Numbered from the stretch's first letter, positions 31,987 through 41,834 are shown. The stretch: 64,000 nucleotides of DNA from Moraxellaceae bacterium AER2_44_116 (GCA_006546595.1 VIAD01000001.1:337258-401257), one strand, 5' to 3'. Numbers and translations: made by a program. Notes: a model not told the origin generated them from the letters alone.

Positions 31987-32004
31987 GGGCGAATTAATTC
32001 GCCC
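31987..32004. repeat. Perfect 18-bp palindrome
   Basis: GGGCGAATTAATTCGCCC is perfectly self-complementary and lies in the 61-bp gap between the exporter and the UbiA-like gene. It could weaken transcription between the transport and enzyme parts of the cluster. Confidence 0.6.
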
Positions 32005-32033
32005 CTACAACTTATTTATCACCGAGATTTATC

Positions 32034-32987
32034 ATGGCCAAGCCACACAACCTCACCTTACAAGATCCGTGGATTCAACGCTTTATGGCATGGATACATG
32101 AACGTTTTCCACTGCCTAATGCCCTGCTGTTTTTTATTCTTTATCTCACTACGGTAGCCGTTGTTTACGACAGCGCTACAGGCGATATTTTTAATCTAGG
32201 GCGTGATGTTTTAGGTTGTTTGGTTACTTGGTCATTCTTTTTATTATTACGCATTTTTGACGAACATAAAGACTATGAATTGGACTGCCAAAATCATCCG
32301 CAACGCGTCTTACAAAGCGGTTTGATTACCCTTGATCATCTCAAAATTGTGGGTGCAGTCATCATCACCCTTGAAGTTGCTTATTCCTTGTTCCTCGATC
32401 AAGGCTTAGGCATGACATTAATGGCGTGGGCAGCAATGTTTATTTGGACGTGTTTAATGGGCAAAGAGTTTTTTATTGCTGAGTGGTTAACGCGCCACCT
32501 GACTTGGTATGCCGTGTCGCATATGTTGGTGATGCCGTTAATTGTTTGGTGGTTGGCAAATATGGCGATGCCCAATGCCCCTTTAACACCTGCATTACAA
32601 GCCTTAATGAGCTTGGCGTTTATTAGTGGTTTTTGTTTTGAAATCACCCGTAAAACCAAATCACCTGACGAGGAACGTGACAGCATTGAATCGTATTCTC
32701 GGATTTTTGGTACACGCGGTTCAGCCGTTGTTGTTATGGGTTTATTGACCGCGATGGTACTTAATCAAATATGTCTGATTAATCTACTCACGCCTATTTT
32801 TCCCGTTTGGTCAGCAATTATTTTGGCCATTTTTTACGCACTAGGCATGACTCAACTAGTGAAGTTCACCCAATTACCTTCCGTCAAAGGCCGTGAAAAA
32901 AATGAAGCTGTGGTCGCGTTAACGATGTTGGCGGGTTACGCCGTTCTTATTGCCGTGGTTGTTAGCTCACACAGTATTAGCGTTTAA
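32034..32987 (+). CDS. UbiA-superfamily membrane prenyltransferase-like protein
   Basis: A 317-residue membrane protein with about eight to nine hydrophobic segments. The two acidic loops of UbiA enzymes are visible: FDEHKDYELDCQNHPQRVL (first, about residues 81-99, DxxxDxxxD-like) and KSPDEERDSIESYSRIFG (second, about residues 210-227). In UbiA proteins these bind the prenyl diphosphate through magnesium. It is not close to UbiA, CyoE or MenA. From its place before an HMG-CoA-reductase-like enzyme, I infer transfer of a polyprenyl or similar group to an unknown acceptor, possibly glycerol-phosphate-like. Confidence 0.8.
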   Translation: MAKPHNLTLQDPWIQRFMAWIHERFPLPNALLFFILYLTTVAVVYDSATGDIFNLGRDVLGCLVTWSFFLLLRIFDEHKDYELDCQNHPQRVLQSGLITLDHLKIVGAVIITLEVAYSLFLDQGLGMTLMAWAAMFIWTCLMGKEFFIAEWLTRHLTWYAVSHMLVMPLIVWWLANMAMPNAPLTPALQALMSLAFISGFCFEITRKTKSPDEERDSIESYSRIFGTRGSAVVVMGLLTAMVLNQICLINLLTPIFPVWSAIILAIFYALGMTQLVKFTQLPSVKGREKNEAVVALTMLAGYAVLIAVVVSSHSISV

Positions 32988-33001
32988 AAGGAAAATTCAT
33001 C

Positions 33002-35749
33002 ATGTCTATACGTCCCTTTATTTTTGCACCTCACTATTTGTTTGGTGATGAACATCTCGCTCACTGTGTGTTTAGTTTTCTAGAACATGACGTGCAAGCC
33101 TTACCGATTGATGTCTCTAAAGGTCATTTGTGTATTTCGATTGGTGAAGATGAAACACCGCCACCGATTGGCTTTAAGCTCGAACATATTGAAATTGAGT
33201 TATTGAAACGTAAGTTTATTTTGCCGTGCTTAACAGTGCGTACGGTACGTAAAGAACCGTATTGCGCTACTGAAATTGAGTTATCGTCTGAAAGCTGTGA
33301 AGACAGCAATGCCGTGCTATGGGAAATCAGCTATTTATTGCGTTCTATGCCCGCTTTAGACAGTGAAACAATTTATACCGACCGCACCCTACCAAAAGTG
33401 CCTGCGCGTGGTTTATATACCGAAGAAGCCCGTCAAGAACGCTTAGCCTTTGTTCGTCAAGAAACCAAAGCACCGTTGGCTGATATTGAAAAAATCCATC
33501 TTGACCCACGAAAGCTAGTCAGCAATATTGAAGCCTTAATTGGCTCAGTAGAAATTCCTGTCGGTGTTGCAGGCCCATTACACATTAAAGGTACACACGC
33601 AGGCGGTTTATTTTACGCACCATTTGCCACCTCCGAAGGTGCATTGGTGGCTTCGGCAACACGCGGTGCAACGGCTTTATCGCGCTCTGGCGGTGTCACG
33701 ACACGAGTATTGGGTCAACGGATGATGCGTGTGCCCGTCTTTGTCTTTGAAGACATGAGTAACGCTTTATTTTTTGCCGAATGGATTAAAGACCATTACC
33801 GTGATTTAGCGGATGAGGTCAACAAATACTCCAACTATGCGACCTTAGAAGAAGTTACGCCGCACGTCATGGGGCGTTCGGTTCACGTTCATTTTGTTTA
33901 TGAAACAGGGGATGCCGCAGGTCAAAACATGACCACCACCTGTACATGGCAAGCCTGTAAATGGGTGATGAAGCAAATTCGCCGTTTTGAAGGTTTACGC
34001 ATTGAAAACTTTCTCATTGAAGCAAATCTCTCCAACGATAAAAAAGTCACTTATCAAACCTTCTTAAAAGGTCGTGGTGTACGAGTGATGGCTGAAGTTT
34101 TACTCACCGAAGATACCTGTGAAAAAATCCTCAAAGTCACACCCAAGCAATTAGCTTCAGCCTATCAACATATCGTCATGGGTTCGATTAGCGCAGGAAT
34201 GATTGGCATTAACATCAATGTTGCCAACGTCATTGGCGCGATGTTTACCGCTTTAGGTCAAGATATTGCCTGTGTCCATGAGTCGTCTTTGGCGCAATTA
34301 CACATGGAATTGACCGACGACAATAATGTTTATTGCACCTTAATGTTGCCAAGTTTAGTCATTGGTACGGTTGGCGGCGGTACGAATTTACCGCAACAAC
34401 GTGAATGCTTAGAAATGATTGGCTGTGCGGGCCCGAATAAAGCCCATAAATTAGCCGAAGTCATTGCAGGTTTCTGTCTGGCACTGGATATTTCGACATT
34501 ATCCGCTGTTGCAGCTGACCATTTTGCTCGCGCTCACGAAAAATTGGGACGTAATCGCCCTGTCAATTACTTAAAAATGGGTGACTTAAACACCGACTTT
34601 TTTAATACCGCACTTAGCAAAACGAATCCAGATTGTCCTCTAGTGTTAGAAGTAGAGGCGTTGACGCTCAATAGCAAAGGTTCGAGTATTATCACCGAAC
34701 TTACTTCGCACAAAATCAACAAGTTAATCGGCCATTTTCCGTTTATCTTGCATGACCAACACGGCGAAAAAATCAACGTCATCACCAAAGTAAAACCATT
34801 AGATGAAGAAGTGATTCTTATGGTTAACAGCATGGCGGCAATGTGTAATCCGCGTTTGGCACAAGCGTTTAATACCTTCCGCCATCAACTGGACTTTAAG
34901 GGCTGTCATATCCGTGAATTAGGGGTGATGTCGCAACAAGATCCACGTTTTACGCGTCATGCGCCAAAAGTTTATGGTGTCTTAGCTGATCCTGAGCGCG
35001 AAGCCTACGTCATTATTGAAGAACATCTGCAAAATGTAGAGCTATTAGACAGTGCAGACGACACTTTTGACTGGAACCGTGAACACATAGAAGCGGCGAT
35101 TCGTGGTATTGCCGAAGTCCATAGCATTTGGTATGGCCGTGAAGAAGAATTAAAACAACAGCCTTGGCTAGTGAGTCATCCGACAGCAGCCAGCATGACC
35201 GAAAAACTCAGATTGTGGGAGTTACTAGGCGTTCATGCCCGTGAAGAATTTCCCGAATGGTTTTCTGAAGAAGACTTGGCCAACTACCGTGACATTGTTC
35301 ATCAATTAAGTAACTGGTGGGCGATTATTGAAGCGATGCCGCGCACCTTAATTCATAACGACTTCAATCCGCGCAATATCACCTTTCGACGCGATGCAAA
35401 CACAGGCGAGCTATGTTTATGTGCCTACGATTGGGAATTAGCGACACTCCAGTTACCGCAACATGACTTAGCCGAGTTGTTAGGTTCGACCTTATACGAC
35501 CCGATTATGCCCGAAGATGTCAATTATTACGTTGAATTACATCGCACCGAACTAGAAAAACACAGCGGTAAAGCGATTGATCCCGTGCAATGGCACTATG
35601 GCTATGTGTTGTCACTTATGGATTTAACCGTTAATCGTTTACCCATGTATATGATGGCTCACACCTTCCGTCATTACGCATTTATGGAGCGTGTCTATCG
35701 CGCCTTCCGTAATCTGTTAGAAATTGAAGGAGTGGGCAAAAAGTCATGA
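33002..35749 (+). CDS. HMG-CoA-reductase-like enzyme fused to an APH-type kinase
   Basis: A 915-residue fusion. Residues 1-130 are an unassigned soluble domain. About 150-530 is a class I HMG-CoA-reductase fold, with NIEALIGSVEIPVGVAGPL (175-193), FATSEGALVASATRG (208-222, catalytic Glu212), GDAAGQNM (303-310), SNDKK (344-348, catalytic Lys), GQD (419-421, catalytic Asp), GTVGGGTNLPQQ (455-466) and ARAHEKLGRNR (catalytic His512). All four catalytic residues are present. About 640-915 is an aminoglycoside-phosphotransferase-type kinase with LIHNDFNPRNI (H785, D787, N792) and YDWE (D810). No membrane anchor is present. Mevalonate kinase and decarboxylase genes are absent, so the substrate may be a different acyl-CoA, reduced to an alcohol and phosphorylated by the same protein. 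It overlaps the next gene by four bases. Confidence 0.85.
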   Translation: MSIRPFIFAPHYLFGDEHLAHCVFSFLEHDVQALPIDVSKGHLCISIGEDETPPPIGFKLEHIEIELLKRKFILPCLTVRTVRKEPYCATEIELSSESCEDSNAVLWEISYLLRSMPALDSETIYTDRTLPKVPARGLYTEEARQERLAFVRQETKAPLADIEKIHLDPRKLVSNIEALIGSVEIPVGVAGPLHIKGTHAGGLFYAPFATSEGALVASATRGATALSRSGGVTTRVLGQRMMRVPVFVFEDMSNALFFAEWIKDHYRDLADEVNKYSNYATLEEVTPHVMGRSVHVHFVYETGDAAGQNMTTTCTWQACKWVMKQIRRFEGLRIENFLIEANLSNDKKVTYQTFLKGRGVRVMAEVLLTEDTCEKILKVTPKQLASAYQHIVMGSISAGMIGININVANVIGAMFTALGQDIACVHESSLAQLHMELTDDNNVYCTLMLPSLVIGTVGGGTNLPQQRECLEMIGCAGPNKAHKLAEVIAGFCLALDISTLSAVAADHFARAHEKLGRNRPVNYLKMGDLNTDFFNTALSKTNPDCPLVLEVEALTLNSKGSSIITELTSHKINKLIGHFPFILHDQHGEKINVITKVKPLDEEVILMVNSMAAMCNPRLAQAFNTFRHQLDFKGCHIRELGVMSQQDPRFTRHAPKVYGVLADPEREAYVIIEEHLQNVELLDSADDTFDWNREHIEAAIRGIAEVHSIWYGREEELKQQPWLVSHPTAASMTEKLRLWELLGVHAREEFPEWFSEEDLANYRDIVHQLSNWWAIIEAMPRTLIHNDFNPRNITFRRDANTGELCLCAYDWELATLQLPQHDLAELLGSTLYDPIMPEDVNYYVELHRTELEKHSGKAIDPVQWHYGYVLSLMDLTVNRLPMYMMAHTFRHYAFMERVYRAFRNLLEIEGVGKKS

Positions 35750-38457
35750 AGCAACATATTTATACCGCCGACGAAGCTCTATTCTTAGCTCCTGAATTAT
35801 TAGGGGGCAAAGCCGCCAACTTAGCATGGATGACCCGTGAAGCGATTCCTGTGCCGCGTTGGTGGGTAGTCACCACGTCTGCCTTTACCCAACTATTAGC
35901 AGATAATGGCCTACGTGACTTTATTGAAAGTGCATTAGTCAACTTTCAAACCAGTGAAGATTTAAACGCGTTAGAACCCATTGCCGCAGAGATTCGCCAA
36001 CGAGTTTTAGCCGCCAAAATACCGAACTCATTAAAAGTTGAGTTAGCCGATTATTTTGGCCAACGGCAACACCAATATTTTGCCGTGCGTTCATCGGTAT
36101 TAGGTGAAGATGCGCAAGGTGCATCGTTTGCAGGGCAAATGGACAGCTATTTATTTCAACGCGGATTAGCGGCGATTGAAGAAAGCTTATTACAAGTCTG
36201 CGCCAGTGCCTTTAATACCCGTGCCCTGCACTACCGTTTAAGCAAAGGCATTGCCCTGAGTGATATTCGCGCTGCTGTCATTATTCAAGAAATGGTTGAA
36301 GGTGAAGTTTCTGGGGTAATGTTTACGGCTCACCCATTAAATGGCAGCCGCCAACACGCGTTAATTAGTGCGGCATGGGGTGTGGGTGAAGGTATTGTTG
36401 CAGGTGTTTGTAATACCGATGAATACACCGTGCCGTTACAAGGCAATAAGATTACCACCACCTTGGCTGATAAAGACTTAGCTGTCGTTTTTGACCACGA
36501 AGCAGGACGCGGCACGAAAGAAATTCATGTTGACGAAGCTAAACGTCATAAATCCTGTTTGACGGATAGTCAAGTTCAGCAATTACGCGACTTAGGACGA
36601 CTGATTGCCGAATACCGACACTTCCCCCAAGACATTGAATGGACATTACGTCAGGGTCAGTTTTACATTCTGCAAACACGGCCGATTACCCGTTTACCTG
36701 CACCGACCGCACCCGTCGATAAACGGATTGTCTTTGATAATTCCAATATTCAAGAATCTTACTGTGGCGTAACCACACCGTTGACTTTCTCCTTTGCCAA
36801 TCGCGGTTACGGTGTCGTTTATGAACAAACGATGCGCGTGTTAGGCGTTTCGGAAAAAGAAATCCAAGCCCATCGTGGCATGTTGGACAATATGCTTGGA
36901 CTGATTCATGGCCGCATTTATTACAATATTAATAACTGGTATCGCGGATTGTTATTGCTTCCGTCGTTTAATACCAACAAAGCGGATATGGAACGGATGA
37001 TGGGTTTAACTGACCCAGTCGATTTAGTCCAAGACACGGTAATGAGCTTCGGCGACAAACTGCGTAAACTGCCGCAAGTCTTACGCGCACTCTTTCATCT
37101 CATCAATGGTTTTAGACAGATGAATGAACGGGTCAAAGCCTTTCGTGCCATGTTTGAAGCCGTTTATCAAAGCGTACCACGCCGCACTTTGCACACCTTA
37201 ACCACAGGTGAATTGATTGAGCAAGCGCGTTATTTAGACCGTGAATTATTACAAAAATGGACTAGCCCGATCATCAATGATTTTTATGTGATGATGATGA
37301 ATGGTCGGGTTCATCGTACTTTAGTTGCCGCAGGTTTTGAGCAACCTTCTGTTTTACAAAACAATTTATTATCGGGTGAAGACGGCATAGAAAGCACCGA
37401 ACCGACAAAAATGTTGTTGAGAATGTGTGCCTATATTCGTCAACATCCTGCACTCAGAACTCTAGTCGAAACCGCAGATAACGCGACTTTATTGGAACGT
37501 ATCCAAATCCATGACCCCGTTTTTCATGCACAATGTTTAGACTATATTGAAAAATATGGCGACCGCACGATTGGCGAGTTAAAACTGGAATCCATCACCC
37601 TACGGCAAAATACCAGCTTCTTATTTGCTGTGTTAAAAAACTATTTGACCCGTGATGATTTAACGCCTGAAACTTTATCCGCCAACGAAGCCCGTTTTCG
37701 CCAGCAAGCAGAACAAGATGCTTTTACTGCCATCAGTAGCAAACTCGGTGCAGGTAAATTACGTACCTTTAAAACCCATCTCGCCAAACTGCGCGATGCG
37801 ATTCGTAACCGCGAAAATATGCGTTTAGCACGAACACGGATGTTTGGTTTATACCGTGATGTCTTTTTAGAAATTGGCCAACAGTTTGCCGCCGATGGTG
37901 TTTTAGCTGAAGGCCGTGATATTTTTTATATCAGCTTAGATGAGTTGTACGCATGGTATGACGGTCGTGCGGTACAAACCAATTTACGCGGCTTAGTGGC
38001 GTTGCGTAAAGAAGAATATGCCAGTTATGAAGCCGAAGATTTAGCGCATCATTTTTGGACGTATGGCATGGTCTATCACCATAACAGTTATGCTTATCCG
38101 TACCAAGAATCCATTCAAACCGAAGGTGATTTAACGGGCGTTGGTTGTTACCCTGGCATTGTTGAGCAAAAAATCCGCCTGATTTTTACCCCTGATGATG
38201 AACTGTCACTCAACGGTCAAATTCTCTGTACTGTCCGTACCGATCCGGGTTGGGCACCTTTATTTCCAACCGCTGGCGGTATTTTAGTGGAGCGTGGCTC
38301 GACGCTTTCGCACTCCGCCGTTGTCGCCCGTGAATTAGGTATTCCTGCGATAGTTGGTATTCCCAATATCACCAAAATCCTGCAAGATGGAGAGCGTGTA
38401 CGTATGGACGGTGCATTAGGCACGATTGTCCGTTTGGAGCATAATAATAATGACTAA
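35746..38457 (+). CDS. PEP-synthase/rifampin-phosphotransferase-like dikinase
   Basis: A 903-residue phosphotransferase with the pyruvate-phosphate-dikinase ATP-grasp domain at the N-terminus (GGKAANL at 20-26, FAVRSSVLGEDAQGASFAGQ at 112-131, WTLRQGQFYILQTRPIT near 300), a large middle domain (about 320-790) of unknown specificity, and the swivelling phosphohistidine domain at the C-terminus (STLSHSAVVAREL, His856). The PEP/pyruvate TIM barrel of true PEP synthase is missing. This is the layout of rifampin phosphotransferases, which use ATP to phosphorylate a small molecule with release of phosphate and AMP. Here it is tied to lipid genes and coupled by ATGA to the reductase-kinase, so a lipid alcohol or its phosphate is the likely acceptor. 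Confidence 0.83.
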   Translation: MKQHIYTADEALFLAPELLGGKAANLAWMTREAIPVPRWWVVTTSAFTQLLADNGLRDFIESALVNFQTSEDLNALEPIAAEIRQRVLAAKIPNSLKVELADYFGQRQHQYFAVRSSVLGEDAQGASFAGQMDSYLFQRGLAAIEESLLQVCASAFNTRALHYRLSKGIALSDIRAAVIIQEMVEGEVSGVMFTAHPLNGSRQHALISAAWGVGEGIVAGVCNTDEYTVPLQGNKITTTLADKDLAVVFDHEAGRGTKEIHVDEAKRHKSCLTDSQVQQLRDLGRLIAEYRHFPQDIEWTLRQGQFYILQTRPITRLPAPTAPVDKRIVFDNSNIQESYCGVTTPLTFSFANRGYGVVYEQTMRVLGVSEKEIQAHRGMLDNMLGLIHGRIYYNINNWYRGLLLLPSFNTNKADMERMMGLTDPVDLVQDTVMSFGDKLRKLPQVLRALFHLINGFRQMNERVKAFRAMFEAVYQSVPRRTLHTLTTGELIEQARYLDRELLQKWTSPIINDFYVMMMNGRVHRTLVAAGFEQPSVLQNNLLSGEDGIESTEPTKMLLRMCAYIRQHPALRTLVETADNATLLERIQIHDPVFHAQCLDYIEKYGDRTIGELKLESITLRQNTSFLFAVLKNYLTRDDLTPETLSANEARFRQQAEQDAFTAISSKLGAGKLRTFKTHLAKLRDAIRNRENMRLARTRMFGLYRDVFLEIGQQFAADGVLAEGRDIFYISLDELYAWYDGRAVQTNLRGLVALRKEEYASYEAEDLAHHFWTYGMVYHHNSYAYPYQESIQTEGDLTGVGCYPGIVEQKIRLIFTPDDELSLNGQILCTVRTDPGWAPLFPTAGGILVERGSTLSHSAVVARELGIPAIVGIPNITKILQDGERVRMDGALGTIVRLEHNNND

Positions 38458-39583
38458 CGCGGTGGCGACAATGGGCGCATGGGACGGACAACAAGCCCTC
38501 CCAGATGATTTTGTGCAATTACCTTATTATATCTATGCTAATGACCCTTATTGGCTCGGTGAGGATGAAGCATCGTTACGTGCCCAATTTAGCCACCTCA
38601 ACCCTTGGTTTGAACACGGTCAAGCATGGTTAGGGGTGATTCCTCAGCAAGCACGCTTGGCAGGATTTTTTCAGCCAACACAACGTATTGACGGCGAATC
38701 TGCCGCTTTTTTTGGTTTTTGGGAAAGCACTAACAATCTAGAAGCCAATGAACAGCTTTTTAAGGGTTTTAGTGAATGGGCGCGCGAAAAAGGCGCAAAA
38801 CATATTTACGGGCCGATAAACTTCACTACTTTTGCCGCCAATCGCTTACGCACGGATAGCTTTGAACACGGCGCGTTTCCGAGTGAACCCTGGAACCCAC
38901 CGTATTATCCTACGTTACTCGCAAAGCTCGGTTATCAAATCCGTTATCGTTACTTATCCACGTTTAGCCCGTTAAACGATATTATTGCCGCCATTGGCCA
39001 AGACTATTTACGCGTTAAACCCAAACTGGAGCAGCACTTTAATTTACTGGCGATGACTCCCGAATTTTGGCTAGCGAACTTACCTGAATTATATGGTTTT
39101 GTGGATGAAGTCTTTGGCGCAAACTTTGCCTATACCCCTATTAGTTTTGAGACCTTTCAAGCCCACTGTGGCGAAAGTTTTGCTTTGAAATTTTGCCCAA
39201 AAACCTCGGTACTGGCGACCACCAAAGATAGCCGCATTGCAGGTTTTTTTCTTGTGTATCCCGATTATAGTCCGTTAATGCGTATTTCAGGCGAACACTC
39301 TATCAGTGCGGCCACTATTAACTATGCCGAACATTATCGTTTATTGCCTAAACCGCGTACTGCTCTGGCAAAAACAGGTGGTGTTCATCCTGATTTTCGT
39401 GCCTTTGGCCTATTTACCGCCATGAGTTGTGAGTTAAGCTTCAGAGCGCGTGGCCATTATGAAGTCATGGCTGGAACATTAGTCCGTGAAGATAATGCCT
39501 CATTAAAATTTGCGGCTCGTCATGGCACAGCACGCAAGCATCAATATGCGTTATATCATGCTCCTATCACTCCGACTCCCTAA
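38450..39583 (+). CDS. GNAT-like acyltransferase (YghO type)
   Basis: A 377-residue soluble protein of the large GNAT-like group that includes E. coli YghO; one member of a related group is the bacterial ceramide synthase. Characteristic stretches are FVQLPYYIYANDPYWLGEDE (residues about 16-35) and GPINFTTFAANRL, with a C-terminal acyl-CoA-type fold (TGGVHPDFRAFGLFTAMSCE, then GTLVREDNASLKFAARHG). The start is ATG at 38450, overlapping the dikinase stop by eight bases and preceded by GGAG; a longer frame from 38426 is less likely. I infer N- or O-acylation of the pathway intermediate, perhaps with the acyl group from the next gene's product. Confidence 0.7.
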   Translation: MTNAVATMGAWDGQQALPDDFVQLPYYIYANDPYWLGEDEASLRAQFSHLNPWFEHGQAWLGVIPQQARLAGFFQPTQRIDGESAAFFGFWESTNNLEANEQLFKGFSEWAREKGAKHIYGPINFTTFAANRLRTDSFEHGAFPSEPWNPPYYPTLLAKLGYQIRYRYLSTFSPLNDIIAAIGQDYLRVKPKLEQHFNLLAMTPEFWLANLPELYGFVDEVFGANFAYTPISFETFQAHCGESFALKFCPKTSVLATTKDSRIAGFFLVYPDYSPLMRISGEHSISAATINYAEHYRLLPKPRTALAKTGGVHPDFRAFGLFTAMSCELSFRARGHYEVMAGTLVREDNASLKFAARHGTARKHQYALYHAPITPTP

Positions 39584-39597
39584 GCAGTAAGTAAAAC

Positions 39598-41202
39598 ATG
39601 TCTTTGATCAACGTCTGTACACGGATTTTTGCAGCCAGCCAACAGCATCCAGAACGTTTAGCTTTGTCTATTCCACGGATGCAAGGACTACAGTATCTTG
39701 ACGAAGAAAGCATTCAATATGGCGAATTAAGCGAACGTTGCGCCCAAATGCAATGTGCCTTAAATAAACTAGGCTTAGTCGTGGGTGATCGCGTGCTCAT
39801 TTTAGCGCGCCCTCATATTCAAACCTATATTCTCATGTTGTCGTTACTTTCGTTAGGTTTAGTGCCTGTTTTAATTGATCGAGGCATGTCTCGTGAACGT
39901 ATTTTAGCGTCGATTCGCGTCAGTCGCGCCAAAATTACCATTGGCGATCGTGCCATTTTGCGGTTATGGTGGTTTTTCCCTCCATTATGGCAATTACCGC
40001 GTTATGGTTTGGACGGTGCTTGTGTTGGCATTAAAGATTTACGGCCTCTGTTATCAAAAACAGCCGAAACACCTGATTGCCTACTTTTGCCACCCGATGC
40101 CCACGGCCTGATTACGTTTACCTCAGGTAGTACAGGCAATCCTAAAGGCGCAGATCGCACGCATCAGAGCTTAATAGAACAACATCTCGCCATACGCGCA
40201 CATTGGCCTGATCGTAATGATGATATTGATAGCCCGTGTTTTCCTGTACTCGTATTACACAATTTATGCTGTGGTATTAGCACGATGATGCCGCGTGTAG
40301 ACTTAGCAGCCCCCGCACAGGTGAATGCTCGACAGGTAATGACTCAATGGCGTAACTCAGGCATTACGCGCATCGCCGCCGCACCCGCTTTTATGGCCAA
40401 TATTTGTCAAGTTGCACTCGCCTCTCGTCAGCAATTCCCCCATATTCGTTCACTGGCTATTGGTGGTTCAACATTGCCCTATGAGCTAGCCGTCAATTTA
40501 GACATGATTTTCCCCAATGCTGAAATCATGTTGGTCTATGGCTCTACCGAAGCAGAACCGATTGCTGAAATATTACTCCTTGAACTCCGTCTGCATTGGC
40601 AACGATACGCTGGGCATTTAGTGGGTGTACCTGCTGCGGGTACGGAGGTGCGTATTGTTGACCCTGACGCAAACTTAGAAAATGAAAATGCGGTTGATAA
40701 AGCCTCGGTGACAGGCGATGACGTAGGTGAAATTTTAGTCTCTGGCAATCATGTCTTACATGGCTATGTCGATAATGTTGCGGCCAATCAAGAAAGTAAA
40801 ATTCCACGCGCGCGCGGCGATGTCTGGCATAGAACAGGCGATGCAGGTTTTTTTGATCCTGAAGGTCGATTATGGCTAGTGGGTCGCATTAAAGATGCAC
40901 TGTGGATTGATAACGAGCGCGTTTACACGTTCGCCCCTGAAAAAGAATGCGATGCCTTAGGTGGTGTGACGCGCAGTGCCATTCTTCAATATCAACAAAA
41001 AATCTTCCTGATCTTAGAAGCCCCTGTTTGTCCAGACAAAGCCATTTTAATGGCTATTTTACGCAAACATGGCATTCCATACGCTCAGTTAGCCATCATT
41101 CAATCCATGCCCGTTGATGGCCGACATAACAGCAAGATTGACCGAGCAGCGTTAATCAAAACATTAGCGAAAAAACAGTTACGAACAGAAGCCTTGTTAT
41201 GA
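39598..41202 (+). CDS. Acyl-AMP ligase, OleC-like
   Basis: A 534-residue member of the adenylate-forming (ANL) family. It has the ATP loop TFTSGSTGNPKGADRTH (about residues 177-193), the motif YGSTEAEPIAEI, the HRTGDAGFFDPEGRLWLVGR segment and the C-terminal catalytic lysine in GRHNSKIDRAAL. LVPVLIDRGMSRERIL is like the OleC group, whose best-known members make beta-lactones from beta-hydroxy acids in olefin synthesis; OleA, OleB and OleD are not present here. So it probably activates a fatty or hydroxy acid for the acyltransferase. It overlaps the next gene by four bases (ATGA). Confidence 0.82.
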   Translation: MSLINVCTRIFAASQQHPERLALSIPRMQGLQYLDEESIQYGELSERCAQMQCALNKLGLVVGDRVLILARPHIQTYILMLSLLSLGLVPVLIDRGMSRERILASIRVSRAKITIGDRAILRLWWFFPPLWQLPRYGLDGACVGIKDLRPLLSKTAETPDCLLLPPDAHGLITFTSGSTGNPKGADRTHQSLIEQHLAIRAHWPDRNDDIDSPCFPVLVLHNLCCGISTMMPRVDLAAPAQVNARQVMTQWRNSGITRIAAAPAFMANICQVALASRQQFPHIRSLAIGGSTLPYELAVNLDMIFPNAEIMLVYGSTEAEPIAEILLLELRLHWQRYAGHLVGVPAAGTEVRIVDPDANLENENAVDKASVTGDDVGEILVSGNHVLHGYVDNVAANQESKIPRARGDVWHRTGDAGFFDPEGRLWLVGRIKDALWIDNERVYTFAPEKECDALGGVTRSAILQYQQKIFLILEAPVCPDKAILMAILRKHGIPYAQLAIIQSMPVDGRHNSKIDRAALIKTLAKKQLRTEALL

Positions 41203-41834
41203 CACGAGATATACAACGCAGCGAACGCTTTATTATCACACTGAACAAAGTCGATTTAGTCACGCTCAGTGGCGTATTAACCTCATCCTTAGCGGTTGCC
41301 GCCGCCCTCTCTGGCTCAATTTATTTATGTACCTCACTGTTGTTTTTGGCCATGTTAGGTGATGCACTGGATGGCATACTGGCACGAAAATATAAGCTTG
41401 AACGCCCATTTGGTCGCTATTTAGATGGCTTTATGGATATCTTAATTTATTTAGTTGCCCCGACACTCGCATTATATATTCATGGTTTTAATGGCTTGTG
41501 GGTTATCGCCTTATGGTCCGTCTTAATCTGTGGCAGTATTCGCTTATCCGTGTTTAACGACATAGGCAATATTCAAGAAAGCAACGGCTTAGCGTATTTA
41601 GGCATGCCCGTGTTTTGGAGTGTCTTTATTTTAGGTGGCTTTTTACTGCTGGAACTCTTACTGCCACAATGGTTGGTTTACAGTTTATTAAGTGTGAGTT
41701 TATGTGCATTTAGTTACGCCATGATTATTAGGAGACCATTTTTTAAGTTTAAAAAGCTCTCGCACATTTTGACGTTAACGATTGGCAATAGCCTGTTATT
41801 TCTAGTTTTACATCTGAGTCTTCAACATGCTTAG
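41199..41834 (+). CDS. CDP-alcohol phosphatidyltransferase
   Basis: A 211-residue integral membrane enzyme of the CDP-OH_P_transf family, which joins a CDP-linked lipid or alcohol to a hydroxyl acceptor to form a phosphodiester. The signature D-x2-DG-x2-AR-x8-G-x3-D-x3-D is perfect: D55, D58, G59, A62, R63, G72, D76, D80. Five to six hydrophobic segments follow the normal pattern. It starts inside the ligase stop codon and overlaps the next gene by eight bases. The N-terminus is closer to phosphatidylserine-synthase-type members than to PgsA, but the acceptor cannot be named. Confidence 0.88.
   Translation: MTRDIQRSERFIITLNKVDLVTLSGVLTSSLAVAAALSGSIYLCTSLLFLAMLGDALDGILARKYKLERPFGRYLDGFMDILIYLVAPTLALYIHGFNGLWVIALWSVLICGSIRLSVFNDIGNIQESNGLAYLGMPVFWSVFILGGFLLLELLLPQWLVYSLLSVSLCAFSYAMIIRRPFFKFKKLSHILTLTIGNSLLFLVLHLSLQHA

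Noticed and set aside
33002..35749. Ordinary mevalonate-pathway HMG-CoA reductase
   Set aside because: The kinase fusion, the unusual N-terminus and the absence of other mevalonate genes nearby make this assumption unsafe.
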